From: Taenia hydatigena
Lineage: Eukaryota; Platyhelminthes; Cestoda; Cyclophyllidea; Taeniidae
Assembly (NCBI GenBank): GCA_036345935.2
Contig: JADWOT020000008.1
Location: forward strand, 10,701,554-10,765,553
Direction of reading: 5' to 3'
DNA: 64,000 nucleotides
A program made the position numbers and the translations under genes. Shown here in pieces: positions 21,701-34,002 of this stretch (positions are counted from its first letter, which is position 1; every line of letters starts with the position of its first letter). The notes below the pieces were generated by a model. It ran no database searches. It was not told the DNA's origin and saw only the letters and a program-made list of their open reading frames with translations.

Positions 21701-24700
21701 CAACCTTCGGCGGTATGGGATGCGCCACGAATTGCAAACTCATTGATCAGTAGTACGCAGAAACACTCTCCAGCTATACTATTAATCATAGCAACGTCAA
21801 AGCCATTAAAATTACTATCAAAAAGTGGAAGTGAGGCCATCGAAACTCAGTACTCTAGTCAACGCAGGTACCGTTGCTATTTTTCAGCGTTCTATTTCGT
21901 GATCACTCCGAGCGGAATCCCGATAGTACATGCATCAGTCGTCCACAACGGGAGATCCTAGCTAAAAACCAATTTAAAACGACTGATGGATGCGTGTGTG
22001 CAGGCACAACCGACCTGTAATCTGGTGATACTAATAAATGGTACTCAGAAATAAAATTACGAAATGTGGGGCTAAATTTGCTCAACGTCAGATTAAGGCA
22101 ACCGCACCATTGTATAAACCCCGTCACCCGCCCTTACATTACCCATCTGCGCCAGTTAATTTTACAACTTAGCTAGCTCACTTCGTGAGTGTCCGCGTTA
22201 ATAACGGAAAAAACGTTAACAAACAGCCCTAACTCTCGCTTTCGATTGCGGATTGCATGTTTTCAAAGATAGGAGAAAAAACTAACTTTGGTTAATTTAG
22301 GTTCTTCTTATACGTGATTATATTCATCGGTAGGATTATTGATAAAAGCACCTCAGCTTGTCATCACTAGACGATATTGAGTTATTACAAACAACGCGGA
22401 AACGAATTAAATGAAAACTTGAGGATGTAAACTGCCTGCATAGTTTTAAATTGTGTGTTACAAATTCATTTTTCCGTGTAAACCATCTATGACTTATTCA
22501 GTGCATTTATTTATATAATTCACTTCTTCCTCACGTATACTGATGCAAATAGACAACGGAAATCTTTTGTTACGAACGCAAAGGCTCTTACATCTTCTGT
22601 GATTTCCTGATCAGAGATGGTGAAGCGAACTTGAACCGATGTAGTGGCCGACAGCCTGGGTTCACCCTTGTCCGTGGCACTGATGATGAGGCTGTACCTA
22701 CCTAGCTCTTGTTTAGTGCGCTTCTCAGTAGTCTCACAACGCGAGAGAAGCTCGTCCACAGCAACGAGGCTGATCTCACCCGAGCGCGGATCGACCTCAA
22801 ACCAGGGGGTGTCAGATGTCAGCGTTGTCTTATTGTCCTCTTGCTTTCTGCTGCTTGTCTGAAGCTGAGTATCATTGTCAAAGAACAATGAATACTCCAG
22901 CTCAGAGTTTGACCCTTTGTCCGAGTCGTTGGCAACAACCTGCAGAACAACTCGAGGAAGATGCTGAATATCTCCACAAGTTAGTGAAACCTTGACCTGA
23001 AACAAATTTGATGTAGATGTAATATTGGGGAAATTGAATAAAAATCAACCAAAAAGATTCAACGGTTGCATCCAATGTTCTGATTTTGTCTATGTCATCA
23101 TTCATTTGCGGACAAAAACTGAGGCTGCTGCCGCCAAAACGGATGCAAATCGCACCCCTCTTTACCTCAAAGAAATACCATTTCAAAATATCGCTTTCAG
23201 AATGGTAAAGCATGTAATCCTCTAGATACAGCCCCAACTTGTGAGCTAATATCACCTAAATTGTACGAGACTGTTCGGAACTGCTTTACTACCAAGCATA
23301 CTTAGAATTGGGTCAATTTTTCATATTTCCAATTGCGTATTCTAAAAACCCTACAAATACTGAGGTTGAGAGAAGTCGAAGGATGGCACAAACCATGGTG
23401 TACTCCTTCAGTAGCTAATTCAAAGTGAATTTTTAATTGCTTCATATCGTGAGTGCAACAGAGTGAACACGGCACGCGAACCTGCAGAATAAGGTTGGTC
23501 GAGCTTAGATTAGGAAACACTTATTTGCCAATTAAGGACAAAGCAATAATCCAATCAGTCCTCACAACAGTAGGCGTAATACAATGCACTTTTACGAGAG
23601 CACACCCAACATGGAGACTGGGGTTTGGCGAAACTAAGCTAAAAGTGATTATGGCCCTTAGCCAATGGAGGGAGGCAAACATGCCAAATGAGGCTGTGCT
23701 TTAATGTTTTTAATGGTATTTAACCCCAAGGAATGTGATCAAGAGCTATGTGGAAGAGTGAACGAGTTCGAAACTTACCACAGCATCACTCTTGGGAAAG
23801 ATAAATTTTGGCACATTGTCGTTTTCATCATGAATGTTAATTTGCACAGTAGTCTGAGCTGTGAGCCGACTAACCATTTGGTTCCACTGATGCTGATGCA
23901 CAGAGCTACTTTTGCCTACTTCTCGCTTTCCTCCATCGATCACCTCAACAAGCAGTTCAAAGGACTCCAACTGTTCCCGGTCCAGTCCATCAGGTCCAAC
24001 AAAAATTTCACCGGTCTCCCCATCCAACTGAAAGACAAATTTATTTAATTAAGTGCTCGGAAAATTAGCTTCACAAAGCTTTTATTTCTAGTATCAGATG
24101 CGTTTCCAATAGTTACTGCAATACAACAACGCTGTAGGCGAACGCTATCCCCCATTCAGGTAAGCATGCTTTCGTAAGTTGCATTTGACTGCTGATATTT
24201 TGTCCGACTTAATTATCCTAGAGCTTGTAAAGGGAGGTCTAATGTTATTTGCCAAAAGGCGACCCTTTCATTGCTTTGAAAAGCCAAAGCTAAAAATCAT
24301 TACCATTCCAACCATTTGTTGAAAGTGAGTTCAAAAGTGTTTTTGCGAGTAATTTTGTCTTAGGAGAATTTAGCCAACTAAACATGATCTTGGCATTAAA
24401 GTCGATATTTAGAACAGTGTTAATGGATTTCAGTTAGAGGGATAAAGTAAAGGCATTTCCGATTTAAGATAAATCCCAAAACTTAAAGCCTTTTTATTTT
24501 GGAATGGGCCTCTTTTTAGTAATTAAGTTCCTGATTACATCTTCGAGTGGTTCCACGTGCATGTCAAAGACTGTAACATAAACAATTATGATCAAAGACA
24601 AAGCTGATACGGAGTTTCATGGTAATGACAGAAAGATTGAATAGGTCACTTCAGAATAACTGCTAAACAGCTTGATGCGACAAATATTCTGCCATAAAAG

Positions 24701-27700
24701 AAGTACTAATGCTTTTGATCACAGTTTGCACCAAGCTCCTACCATCTGTGCAATCAGAACTGTTGTCATCTACGAAGTAGGAACAAAAGGCACTTGTAGA
24801 CAAGATTTTGTCTATCCTATTTTGCTTCCGCATGGTTGAATCCATTTCCGGCCAAAATGATCAAACGCAACAATGCTAAATCGGCTGCCGTTCGTAAAGT
24901 AGCAAACTGAGTAGAGATGTAAAATTTAACCCAAAATAATGCAAATTTCATTAAGAAAACTAAACACAACCAACAGTTTTGCGTCTTAATACTTACATTT
25001 GGAGGTAAATGAGACTGAATTAAGAAACGGTAGACAAAAGATTTGTTCTGTTCAATTTAGAATTGTTTACTTATGGATCACTGACAACCGCGTGGGCACT
25101 GCTGCGCAGGTGCAAGGTTAAATCAGCTGTACAGAAATGACTGAACAGCGACTGCTGGCATTTTGATTCACAACTTATTCCGCGGACCAGTGGACAGAGA
25201 GATATTATAACATTAAACCAGCAAATTTTACGGATTAAGCCTGAGAGGTGGTAATAAATATGGTCGAAATAAGGGGTCATTGATATTGTGGGACGCACGT
25301 GGAAAATAGAGTGACATGGAATCGACGATGGTGTTAAGGTCTGCTAAACTCGCTTGATGTGACTGCAATGCCATTTTTGCTCAGGAAGTATAGTTCCATT
25401 AATTAGTATTCCACAAGTCACGAGGTTATTTCTTTTAAGTTCTGCTTAAAGTGAGTGTTCATCGACATCATAGCTGTTGGTTTATTTAAGCACTGGAGGA
25501 GGCGCAATGAGGACTCTCCATAGTCCCAACTCACCACCTAATCAGATCTAACAAGCTTGTAAAAAGTACGTTTAAGCCTTCATTTTGGAAGTTGAGATGG
25601 CGCAAGTTTGTCAGGACTGTTGCTAGTGTGGAGATTTTGTGGCGTACCAAATCGTGAAATTTTTGATCAAGGTCTCTTCATAGCCGCCTGAGACGAACAG
25701 TGCGTCCGCTCGTCCGCGCCTGGCCAGCTAGCGCACGAGTAGCGTGAGAGCATCCATAGCAATCGCTGTGGCCTGGAATTGTGAGAATACGACTGTCCAC
25801 AACAAACACCAATCCTATCTTAGGACCTTACCAATTTCTCCAGCCAGTGGAGAAAAATCATGTCGATGTACGTACCGAAGTTGGATTTTTAGTGATGGGA
25901 GTAGCCTTGCACTTTTAATGTCAGACAAGCAGACAACAAGGACACCTAGAAAAAGGAATTTTAAGTGACCGCCTGTAAAGCTCTATAGATACAAATGAGA
26001 AATGAGTTCTATTTTTTAACGTTAATTTTTGGCGCCTTCTTAGGATCGCTTCCAGAAACGGAATTGCGGAGAGGCTTCTAGTTATCGGTCTCCAGTGTAA
26101 AGACGGCCTTGGAATAATAATTATACGTTTGAAACGTTTTGCGTTACAAAGGCAGCAAAGTATACGGCCTCTCACTATTAGTGACAAGTAACTTTGTGGG
26201 GTTTCAGAGAAATATTTTGTAAAAAACAGACAGTGGCGCAGCTTTAGTAACTCTGCCAGCATAAGAAGGCAGCTGAATGGCAACAGCAAACTTCCAGGAG
26301 TGCGTTGATATTGCAAACAATGATGAAGCTCTTGTGATAGCTCCAATCAATGTGTATGCGTTATTGCGAAACTATTATAGAGATGAGGAAATTAAAAATC
26401 CATCGCGGAAGTTGAGTCATTTGGACCGTATGGACTATATCAGGATGCGTGAAGAGAATCCATGCAACCTGATCCCACTGAACTGGTTTAGGGCTCATCA
26501 GAAGATGCAAAGGTAGTAGCTGCGACACTAACCATTCACCCACCTTCCATCTCTCCTTCACAGCCTCAATAAGCTATGTTATGAATGGGCATATTTTTGG
26601 AAAATAACTGCTGAAACCCTCTGAAATATTTATTTTAATTACTCCTTAGTTGCTATGGCTTACACCTTATGCATGGCTCTTTTTTCAACAGGCAAGCTAA
26701 GGGTCATCAGTGATCTCGAAGATCTTGTGGGCTAGAAGTACCGTTCGTTAATGGTAAAATGTGGTGACCAAACTTTACTTATAACGTGAGGAACTACTCC
26801 TGGATGTCAATGACGGGTTATTCACATTCAAGCGCGCATACGTACACTAACAAGCAGAAAATACCTAGAGACTAACAAAGAAGCATCATTATCAAAAACA
26901 TTCTACACCCTTTGTGTTTCCAATTGGTAAGATAGGTGAGTGGTTGAAGTTACGCCAGCTGAGAAACCTTGAAATAATCTGCTGCATGACAGTCGTGTCA
27001 TGCCATGTTCACTGATGAGCCACGCACCTGATTGAGCTGCTCCTCGTCTAGTTGCTATCACGCTACTGCATGCATGAATAACGAATGTCCACCGCCATGC
27101 TCATCTACCATGCCAGTCTAAAGTTGGTTTTAGCGCCGAAGGTTCGTGAACACTATCTACTTGTTTCCCATCACGGACCTCCTTAGATAGCAGATGTAGC
27201 TCTTTTGTAAATGTAAATGATATACATATCGTCACAACTTTTGGGAGCTGAAATAGATAAGAAGTGGGCAAGATGTTATCGGTCTTTCTAAAAGCCCCAG
27301 ATTTGGATACTTTGCTGCATCGAAACCTTCAAGATTTAGAGGTAACTATAAAAACCCCAAAAGAACGATGGCAAGAATTTCTACATTAAGCTGCAGTCAC
27401 CTATACAAAAATGAAAATTTATTATGGTTCCTCAACTTTCGGGGAAACTTGGGCTTAAAACGCATATTTTAGAACCATTAGTTAGTTACCACCCAATGGT
27501 CTTATCCCACTAGGCAGCCACTAGAAGCATAGGCATAAGATTTGCAAATTCCAGCTAAAACCTCGTAACCTATTCTCATCATTTTAGTAAATAGTCCAGT
27601 CAATTCGAAATTCGCCTTAAGTTTAATAAGTTTTCTATCTAGTAAGGTAAATACTTGACCTCTGAAAATAAGGAACCGGCCAATTAAATGAGAGACCTTA

Positions 27701-30700
27701 CTTAAAACAGACTACTTTTCCTTCCTGTCTCTGGTGTTGGAAGCACTGGATAGACTTCTACCAGCTATTTCTCACCCCATCGCCACCCTTTGCTGCGTCC
27801 TTCCTCCTCCCTCTTTTTTCCCTTCCCACGTCGCAATACCTCGTGCAAAAGATCTCATCGCCTTGATAACAGCTGACCAGATTCGGTGGTAATGATGGGG
27901 TGTAGTTGAGGCGGGAGGGGAGGAAATTGTCCGCTCGTGTGAGAGTCCGAGCACTTAGCAAACTCGTCCGCTAGCGGGAATGCGCGCCACCACACTGAGC
28001 AATTATCGTATATAACATTACACGGCAAGTTCGCAAATCAGATAAGGGCCACAGCTCGTCGAAACGTGCGAACTCGGGAACATAAGTGCTAATGAATGTG
28101 CGAAAGAGAGAGCACACACAAATTTCCCGTCCACTATTATGGGCTGACGAGTGAGCAAGTGGGCAGATAGAGCGTTTAGCTAATGAGTTCCCTCTTCCAT
28201 AAAACTATATCCCATCACTGGGTCATCGTTTCTGGAAGCGGAATTGGGCTGATTTTCAGGTTATAAATAGAACTCCCAACCAAAAGGAAAGAAATTTATT
28301 TATGGGATGGAATGCTATTTTGGATTCAATGGGATCTGTTCAGCTGATATTGCAAGAATTTTAGATAGGCTGCCCTTGTCATTATCACTGAATTTAAGTG
28401 GATTTTACTTCCGATTCTATTAAGGATTTTTACAGACCTATCATTTTACCGGTTGTGTGACATTACAGCAGCTAAATGCTAGACCAGTCGGAGCACGTGA
28501 ATGTCTTCCTTTTTTTAAAATGGTAAAATTACCGTCTTTGTTTTTAACTAAAATGTCTTTTATCTATTGTTCATTGCATTGGAACTTCTTTGATTACCTG
28601 CCGCATTATGAACTTTAAACTGTAAAACGAAACGCCAAAAATTACAATAAATCTGCAGTAATTTGTGTGAATTTGCTTAATTTCGTCTTGACATTTTCAT
28701 CGTTTGGGTTACTCCAAAAAGTCAGGAAGTGTAAAAATTAGAGCCTAATGTATGATGTAAATCAAAAGGAACTAAAACGACTAAGCAAGCAAAAGGAGTA
28801 TCAATTTTACCAAGTATATGCAGACAGGTTAAAGTACTTACTGTCCATTAAAGACCAGTTTTGTCAACTAGAATTTCGTCCCTGTGTTTCAAAGTGTCGG
28901 TCATTAAAGAGTGAATTGGACAGAAAGAGTTAGCAAGGTAAATCAAATAAATGTTAACACGTCACCGGTGCATGCGTCAGCGCCACAAGGGCTCCAAACT
29001 TGAATTAGATGATGTATTTTTTATCAAGTCTAATGACGCACCAATGACCGAACCGCTTCATTTTATTTTGCTTACCCATTTAAAATCCAAACTCATAAGA
29101 GCAATTATTGCATTCTCTCAACTACTAATAGGAATACAATTACTCCCCCTTTTTAGTCCACTTAGTTTAAAAGGCAATTCGAATGCAGTTCCACAGAAGT
29201 GATCGCATACAAATCAGTGATGGGACGATTTGAAATGAGCATGAGTGAAATCGTTGCTTCATTTGTGTTGAAGGAATGTCCATTTGCGAAGCCTCGTGTT
29301 TGATGCAAAATCGATGAGTTAGCAAACTTTCTTGACACGCTTCCCCGCCTCTGTAAGTGCTACCTGGTTTTCTTTTTCGATAGCAATAAATTTAATTTAG
29401 GGATCGTGACTAGTCCTTTTTCAACCTAAGGTGGTGTAATTTTTCTCACACTAAAGCTAAAGATAACCACGTTCTCGTGTTAACAGCCCAGGCAGCAAAA
29501 TTACTTCGTTTAAATCATTCATTAAGGTTTACTACACAAATACAATTCAGTTTATGAATTCTATTATTTCTATTAGTTAACAAAAAAGGATTGGACCTGA
29601 TAGCACCCAAATTCCCCCAAATTGGGCTTCATTCAGTCTTACTTAAAAAAGTATGCATTAAATATGCCGGTACGATGAGATTGTCATCCACATCATGTAT
29701 ACGCTTGTTTGCGTTCGGGCGTTACCCTGTTCAAACGCTGCCATCACAGCATCCCTTCCGTCCTTGTTGGAGCGCTACCCAGTGCCTTGTCAGCATTTGT
29801 GTGTTCTCCCTTCGTTAACTCAGTGACTTCTCCATTTTCCAGTACGGTTTTGAGAAAAAAACAATCGCCGTGTACAGTTTATGAATCGAAGGTAACGAGA
29901 CTTCGCTCACTTGCTTGTTAACATCAAAATGAGTGTTCGCTTATTTAGTGATGTTTCGAATTTTGGTCACCATATTCATCTGCCACGTATGAGGGTAGTG
30001 ATGGGCGTGACTTGAGGAAGGTTTGATGAATGTGCTGATTGTAGCTATCACCAAAGCACTAGAGAACACAGATCACGGGATATATCGTCAGTCTACCTAA
30101 TACTAACAAAGAATGTGTCAAACTCTAATATTATTTCATAGGTAGAGGAGGAAGACATTCTTTAATTTTCTCTTAGCTTAGAGCTACCGAGGACAGAATG
30201 ACAGATATTAAAAATGTTTGCAAAGCAAACCAGAAATGGAAATAGGCAAACAAGATGCGCAGTATAATGAATCTAAAAATAGGCGCTTAAAAGTATGCGG
30301 GAATCATCCTATTCATGCTACCCATATTCCCCAGTTCTATCTCCAAATAATCTTGCCTCTGTTTCATCTTTCAAGTTGTATTTTTTAGAAATAATACTTA
30401 TAAAATCGACTAATAAAATTGAAGTGCATTTAAATAAGTGTCGTCGAAAGATTAAACGGAAGATAGTGGTGGAAATCGTGATGAATGTAAGAACATATGA
30501 ATCGAAGTTTTATACAAGAGCGAATACGATCGTGGTGTGGAGTTGAGGATTTAAATTTACCGGAGATACATCATGGACTGGTGAACTATGGAACGATATA
30601 AAACATCCAGTTTACCAGCAGATACCGTGCAGCAATCAGTTCATTTGACAGTTTCATTATCCCATGCAAACTGGCCTATTTGAGGTGAGATAATAAAATC

Positions 30701-33700
30701 AGTCTTTAACCAAGTCTTACAGTCAATCCGCTCACAATGGCTCATTCTAGAAAACTATCCAAATCCACATATTACTTTAGATCTACTTTCTTTGTGGCTA
30801 AATCTCCAATAGGCTCACCAGGCTCAGAGGCTCCAACAACTGGCAATGAGTCGCAGTTGACTCGCTCTTAATAATCTTGGTTATAGCCCAGTAACTAGGA
30901 TCATTAAATTTTATCCAAACCTAATACAAATTATTATTGCAAATAAAAGTCGACGTTATATGACCTCTTAGACTTGTGGATTCTCATTTCCCACTCATAT
31001 TCCCATCATTAATTTAATTATTTCTTATTTGAAATCCACAAAACAGTAAATAAGTGATAGCAAATGCATATAATCACATTAGGGGTCATGTCCTCACAAA
31101 AATCACGAGACAATCAATTCAAGTTTACCTCAACAGCCTCCCAAAATATCAGCAATCTCTACGCCATTCACCCACTGTTGAGTCATTCATCTTGTTCCAA
31201 ATTCATTACCCTCCAATGCTCTTATCAAGAATTCAGGCGTGACTGAGTGCAATAAAGGTGATGGTTAGGATTTCAATGCATCTTTGACCCCACCAAAGTC
31301 CTCAAAGTAGATTAATCGGGTAAACAAATCAAACAGAGTAGATTTCAAAAGAAAATCCGGACTCTGAAGTTTGTAGTGATTTTGAAGGAACTTAGTATAT
31401 GCAATTTAATTTATTTTAATGATATGTAACTGATAATAGTAGTCACTCCTAAAGTATAGTTTAAAAGAATCATGGTTGGACATTCAAATTTTATCACAAC
31501 TTTAGTGAATAAGATCATTGAATACATATGCTAAGAAAAAGGTCCACTTACCACTACAGGAATTTTACTTTTTTGAAAACCTGTGCTGGAGTACGACCAA
31601 GCAACAGGTTTCTCATTCACCTCAAAAGAGGATATCCCAGTAGGGTCATACGGACGCATTCTCGCGATGGTGTAAGTTAGCGCCGCGTTATCCGTTCCTG
31701 CTTTGTCCCTATCTGTTGCATTCAGACGCCCAATCAGTGTGCCAGGCGGAGCTGACTCAGAAATAACGAAGTAGAAGAAGGGTCCAACCTCAGGAGCGTG
31801 ATCGTTGATGTCTGTCACCTCGAGAGAGACAGCTACGGTGGTAGAAAGACGAGTTTTGCCTCTTTTCCCATCTGTCGCAATGACCGAGAAGTTGTGACGC
31901 TCAGCCATCTCTCTGTCAGGACCCCCAGGTCCAGAAACTACCAGCCATCCACTGTCAGCATCTATCTTTAACCAACCGGGCATGTCGTTTCCCGCTGTCC
32001 ACTCCACAATTGCGTTCTCCCTTTCATCGGAGTCAACAGCCTTAATCTGACAAATTTTCATGCCTTGCTTCACGTTTTCCACCACCTTACATGCCACCGT
32101 AATTCCGTCTGAAAGAAACTCATTCTCCGTAGGAGAAGCCGCAGGAGGGCAGTCATTTTCATCCAAAACACGCACAAAAATATTCACGACGGAGGTCAGT
32201 CGCACCTCATTGGGATCGATTGCCCCTTCGCCATCAATGCAGATTAGACGAAGGTCGTGAGAGCTCTGCGCTTCACGATCCAAAGGACCTGCGGTTAAAA
32301 TTTGATATCCCATGTTGTTTTGTTTAGTAGTCCATTCAGGAAATGTGGTTTTAATCAAGCGGAAGTTTGAAGCAGAGCCATTTTTGGAAGAGACTTCAAT
32401 CAGTTCACATTCCACACGGCCTCCACTACCGGTGTCTGGGTCTTCCACACTCACTGTTGCGACGGGTTCAAGGGCTGGAAGGTTTTCTCGTACACTCAGT
32501 GTTTTCTTGTTACCTGGACTGAATGACTGCATGAGGGAAATGGGAAGTACAGTGATTTTCGGATGGGAGTCGTTGATATCATGAATGTATAATACAATCT
32601 CGCCGATTGAACTGCTACGCTGCTGTGACTCGTCGTTTGGAGAATCGACTGCTTTAACAAAAAATCGGATGCCTGCACCTTCGTTGCCATCTGGACTTGT
32701 CTGTTTTAGAGGGAGTTGACGGGAAATAGCCTCGTAATCGACGGGATAACGCCGTAGTCGAAGGACACCTGTGCGAGAATCGAGATGCAGAAAATTGTTG
32801 AGAAGACTCTCCCCTTCCAATGGCTTATCGGCACCCATCATCATATGGTACTGAATACGTGCGTTCGGGCCAATATCTCCATCTGTTGCTTCAAGTTTTA
32901 GGATGTGGTTATTTCGCCCCACGCCTCCAACAGTGCCCTCTTTCAGATCAATTTGAACTGGTTGATTAAACTTGAACTCCTGCGGACTAATCCATTCTGG
33001 ATAGTGATTATTAATGTCCAAGACGTGCACACGAAGCTGACAAACTATCCTATGAGAGGGGCTGTAATCACTGGGTTCGTCGGGACTATCCCAGACTGCA
33101 TACTTTACCAGATATTCGCCCAATAGTTTAGGACTTTTGGAATTCACTGACAATTGCTTTTTGAAGGGACGATTCAGTCGTAGTTGAATGGTGACCTTGG
33201 ACCACGGACGTTGGGTCAGCGTAGCTTCCGAGAGATCGAGAGAAAACTGATCGCCCGCGTAGTCATGTGGTGAGGTTGACAACTGACGAAAGCCATAGAT
33301 GCCGTGTATCGAAGTGTCAGCATCAACTACAGTCCAAGAAGCAAGCACTTCATTCATATGAGCATCTTCGGGTACCTCTATTGTTGAGATAGAGAACTGA
33401 TCATCCTTGAGGGCGGTAGATGGCGGCTGGCAGATTGGGCGATTGTCATTTGTGTCTACAAGAAAAAATCTCACGAAAACAGTGCGCAAACGGGTCCTGG
33501 AGTTGTGTTCCGCCATTTGAAGAGCATTTAACTGCAGTCGAAGCAGGCATTCGTCCTGTTCTGCAGTTCCGCAGATAGTTTCGCGATCGATTCTTTTAAT
33601 TATGACCAAATCATGGTTCGGAGAGACGCGAAAGTACTCATGCTGCTCAGCAGGAATCAGTGTAAATACTCGTGACTCGGAACTGAAGCGATGCTGAGAA

Positions 33701-33894
33701 GAATTGTGATGAGTGTCATGCAAAGTGACTGCTTTGTTCAGGTTTAAAACTGCGTGTCCACTGGGCAATTCTTCCAATAGTTTTTCTTCAATCACCACTG
33801 TGTCAGGCAGACTAAGAGCATGTTCTTTGGACAGGGCGTAAGAAAAAGGAAGCAGAAGTTCAGCAAAAACGACAATACATGGAAAGATGTTCAT
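15741..33894 (-). CDS. Protocadherin (seven cadherin repeats, one TM, PDZ-ligand-like end)
   Basis: A calcium-dependent cell-adhesion receptor. Five minus-strand exons read 33894-31552, 24027-23779, 22996-22592, 18774-18306 and 16189-15741, with junction phases 0, 0, 0 and 1; all introns are GT-AG. The protein is about 1304 residues. The start is the ATG at 33894 because it yields a signal peptide at once (MNIFPCIVVFAELLLPFSYA); upstream in-frame ATGs do not. The first exon encodes 781 residues without interruption, typical of protocadherins. Cadherin calcium motifs close successive repeats: DTNDNRP (~147), DINNHYP (~293), DINDSHP (~439), DENDCPP (~558), DINDHAP (~675) and DENDNVP (~848). Exon 3 holds a seventh repeat. 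The membrane span is about residues 1074-1101, followed by FRRRSK. The tail of about 200 residues shows no catenin-binding region that I can recognise and ends ETSFV. Poly(A) signals follow. The 7.5 kb first intron hosts an opposite-strand gene. Confidence 0.93.
20008..20037 (+). repeat. (GAA)10 microsatellite
   Basis: Ten perfect GAA units lie inside the third intron of the protocadherin gene. The nearby open frame that reads poly-Glu is an artefact of this repeat. Confidence 0.95.
20536..20557 (+). repeat. CCCT-type simple repeat
   Basis: A short pyrimidine tract of CCCT units lies within a wider C/T-rich stretch (about 20500-20620), in a protocadherin intron. The overlapping open frames on both strands are low-complexity by-products. 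Confidence 0.8.
26277..26624 (+). CDS. Small uncharacterised gene nested in a protocadherin intron
   Basis: Exon 1 (26277-26512) begins with ATG directly after an in-frame TGA. It ends CAA AG|gtagta. A 51 bp intron (26513-26563) closes with a strong acceptor, ccatctctccttcacag. Exon 2 (26564-26624) continues in frame and stops at TGA, giving 98 residues. The protein begins MATANFQECVDIANNDEALV and has a polar middle (ALLRNYYRDEEIKNP). A segment NPCNLIPLNWFRAHQKMQ is followed by YEWAYFWK. The IPLNWF piece faintly recalls DUSP-type domains, but that is not enough for an assignment. It runs opposite to its host gene. No signal peptide or membrane span is seen, and no AATAAA is close by. I do not recognise the family. 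The gene structure is better supported than the function. Confidence 0.5.
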
Positions 33895-34002
33895 AGTTGC
33901 AGAATATGGTGTAGGCACAGAATGCCGATTGAGCAGACATTGTGAACAGTTTAGACTCACGAGCATCTTTGCAGCTTGTAAGCGGGAACTGATTGGACCC
34001 AC

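Noticed and set aside
27012..27060. CTGATGAG core of a possible hammerhead ribozyme
   Set aside because: The second conserved element (GAAA after stem II) is absent and stems do not form.
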